This document shows, piece after piece, positions 5,832-6,335 of a DNA stretch of 6,335 nt (position 1 is its first letter; the number at the start of each line of letters is the position of its first letter). The notes below the pieces were generated by a model. That model was not told the DNA's origin. It did no database searches and saw only the letters and a program-made list of their open reading frames with translations. The translations under genes were made by a program, and so were the position numbers. This DNA comes from Pseudomonadota bacterium (GTDB lineage: Bacteria > Desulfobacterota > DSM-4660 > Desulfatiglandales > B25-G16), in the NCBI GenBank assembly GCA_015223015.1, contig JADFWK010000249.1, positions 1 to 6,335 of the forward strand. The letters run 5' to 3'.

Positions 5832-6045
5832 CTATTCCCTTTCCATACTGGGATCAGGCACTTCTGTATCAAAAGTTGAATCAAGACTCGGCATGTACGG
5901 TTTTATGTCAATTGTGGGAGCCGCCTTGAATGCACTGATCTCATCTACACCAATGTACTCCCCTCGATCGACAGTATTTTAGAGGCATACGGGGCAATAG
6001 ACCTCTGGACTTTATCGGGGACCGGGTAGCAAAGACCCGTTTCAG
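5832..6045 (-). pseudogene. trmO: Frameshifted C-terminal relic of a TrmO/TsaA-family tRNA methyltransferase
   Basis: Three pieces in three different minus-strand frames line up, in order, with this family. VFATRSPIK (6010-6036) matches the conserved GVFATRSP...RPNPIG block. KILSIEGSTLV (5948-5980) matches the next strand, and GVDEIS...PTIDIKPYMPSL (5951 down to the TAG at 5832-5834) matches the GLD-DGTP-DIKPY end. The first shift fits a small indel, because 32 bases separate two motifs normally 30 apart. The second fits a loss of about ten bases after STL. The DGTP motif is gone, and the N-terminal half is missing, with tRNA-Arg(CCT) lying about 75 bases upstream. TrmO methylates t6A37 of tRNA-Thr. 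The assignment rests on recognised motifs, not on an alignment. Confidence 0.7.
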
Positions 6046-6119
6046 CCAACGCAATTTTCGGTTAAAGGCCTTTGAAAAACTGGTATCTGCTACTACGTGA
6101 CCTGAGCCTATGTTCTGTC

Positions 6120-6196
6120 TGGTGCCCCCGGCGTGACTCGAACACACGGCACAGGGATTAGGAATCCCTTGCTCTATCCACCTGAGCTACGGGGGC
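6120..6196 (-). tRNA. tRNA-Arg, anticodon CCT
   Basis: The reverse complement has a perfect acceptor stem GCCCCCG/CGGGGGC and D-arm GCTC/GAGC. The anticodon stem AGGGA/TCCCT has loop TTCCTAA (anticodon CCT, complement of 6160-6162). The T-arm includes TTCGAGT, and discriminator A is followed by encoded CCA, for 77 nt in total. It reads AGG arginine codons. tRNA 3' ends of this kind are common integration targets, and a 13-bp copy of its 3' end lies at 5448-5460. Confidence 0.96.
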
Positions 6197-6206
6197 ATAC
6201 CTACTC

Positions 6207-6233
6207 TTTATACACTATTCAGTTTTTCTTCAA
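6207..6233 (-). promoter_or_regulatory. Possible promoter of tRNA-Arg(CCT)
   Basis: On the minus strand TATAAA (6207-6212) ends 10 bases before the tRNA 5' end, a good distance for a -10. The best -35, TTGAAG (6228-6233), is only 15 bases away, which is short, so the -35 assignment is weak. Confidence 0.4.
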
Positions 6234-6248
6234 GTGAAAAAGGTACTT

Positions 6249-6277
6249 AGTCCAGGGTAACGTCAAAGTCCAGGGTA
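6249..6277. repeat. Pair of 10-bp direct repeats upstream of tRNA-Arg(CCT)
   Basis: GTCCAGGGTA, preceded by A in the first copy, occurs at 6250-6259 and again (AGTCCAGGGTA) at 6267-6277, about two helical turns apart. They lie just upstream of the tRNA promoter and beside the 18-bp dispersed repeat. A binding site for a regulator is conceivable but untested. Confidence 0.35.
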
Positions 6278-6300
6278 TGGGTGTCTTTTTTTTGGTTATG

Positions 6301-6318
6301 CCCCTGGCCCAGACCTGG
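6301..6318. repeat. 18-bp dispersed repeat, copy 2
   Basis: This is identical to 2071-2088 (CCCCTGGCCCAGACCTGG) in the same orientation. It lies at the right edge of the window beyond a T-run, so the full extent of any repeat unit on this side cannot be seen. Confidence 0.6.
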
Positions 6319-6335
6319 CATGCAAAGCATCAGTA

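Noticed and set aside
5719..5982. A plus-strand frame with ILGSGTSVSK, recalling metallo-beta-lactamase-fold proteins
   Set aside because: The match is limited to a few residues with no metal-binding HxHxDH motif. The minus strand here encodes the ihfA 5' end and the trmO relic.

Overview
The window looks like an ordinary chromosomal segment of a Gram-negative bacterium, most likely a deltaproteobacterium (Desulfobacterota) or a close relative. The reasons are an IHF-alpha-type gene, a secreted FlgT/LPP20-like protein, sigma70-type promoters and several short repeats between genes. No gene is diagnostic for a species, so this is an inference. The content is almost entirely translation machinery and RNA modification: rimO (S12 methylthiolation), miaA and truA (tRNA modification), rplM-rpsI (L13 and S9), four tRNA genes, ihfA, and the decayed remains of a fourth modification gene (trmO/tsaA family).

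Layout. 1-354 is the 3' end of rimO on the + strand. A 22-bp perfect palindrome follows, then tRNA-Val(GAC) on the - strand with its own promoter. 643-1875 (-) is a secreted protein of about 410 residues whose N-terminal half resembles FlgT/LPP20 domains; its exact role is unknown. 1876-2233 is a gene-poor gap holding an imperfect inverted repeat, two promoter-like sites and one copy of an 18-bp repeat found again at the right edge. 2234-3157 is miaA (-), and 3299-4057 is truA (-), with a 9-bp-stem hairpin just past its stop. 4153-4974 is the rplM-rpsI operon (-), with a strong promoter, a leader of about 84 nt and a rho-independent terminator that runs into the 5' end of truA.

A divergent promoter drives tRNA-Arg(TCG) and tRNA-Lys(CTT) on the + strand (5201-5368). 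They end in a 21-bp perfect hairpin that ihfA (5506-5793, -) also faces. Upstream of ihfA, 5832-6045 holds a frameshifted C-terminal relic of a TrmO-type tRNA methyltransferase. Then come tRNA-Arg(CCT) (6120-6196, -) and a repeat-rich right edge.

I see no CRISPR array, intact mobile element, toxin-antitoxin pair or defence system. The most useful points beyond routine annotation are the hidden trmO pseudogene, the 13-bp copy of the tRNA-Arg 3' end on the far side of ihfA, the overlap of the rpsI terminator with the truA start region, and the dispersed short repeats.
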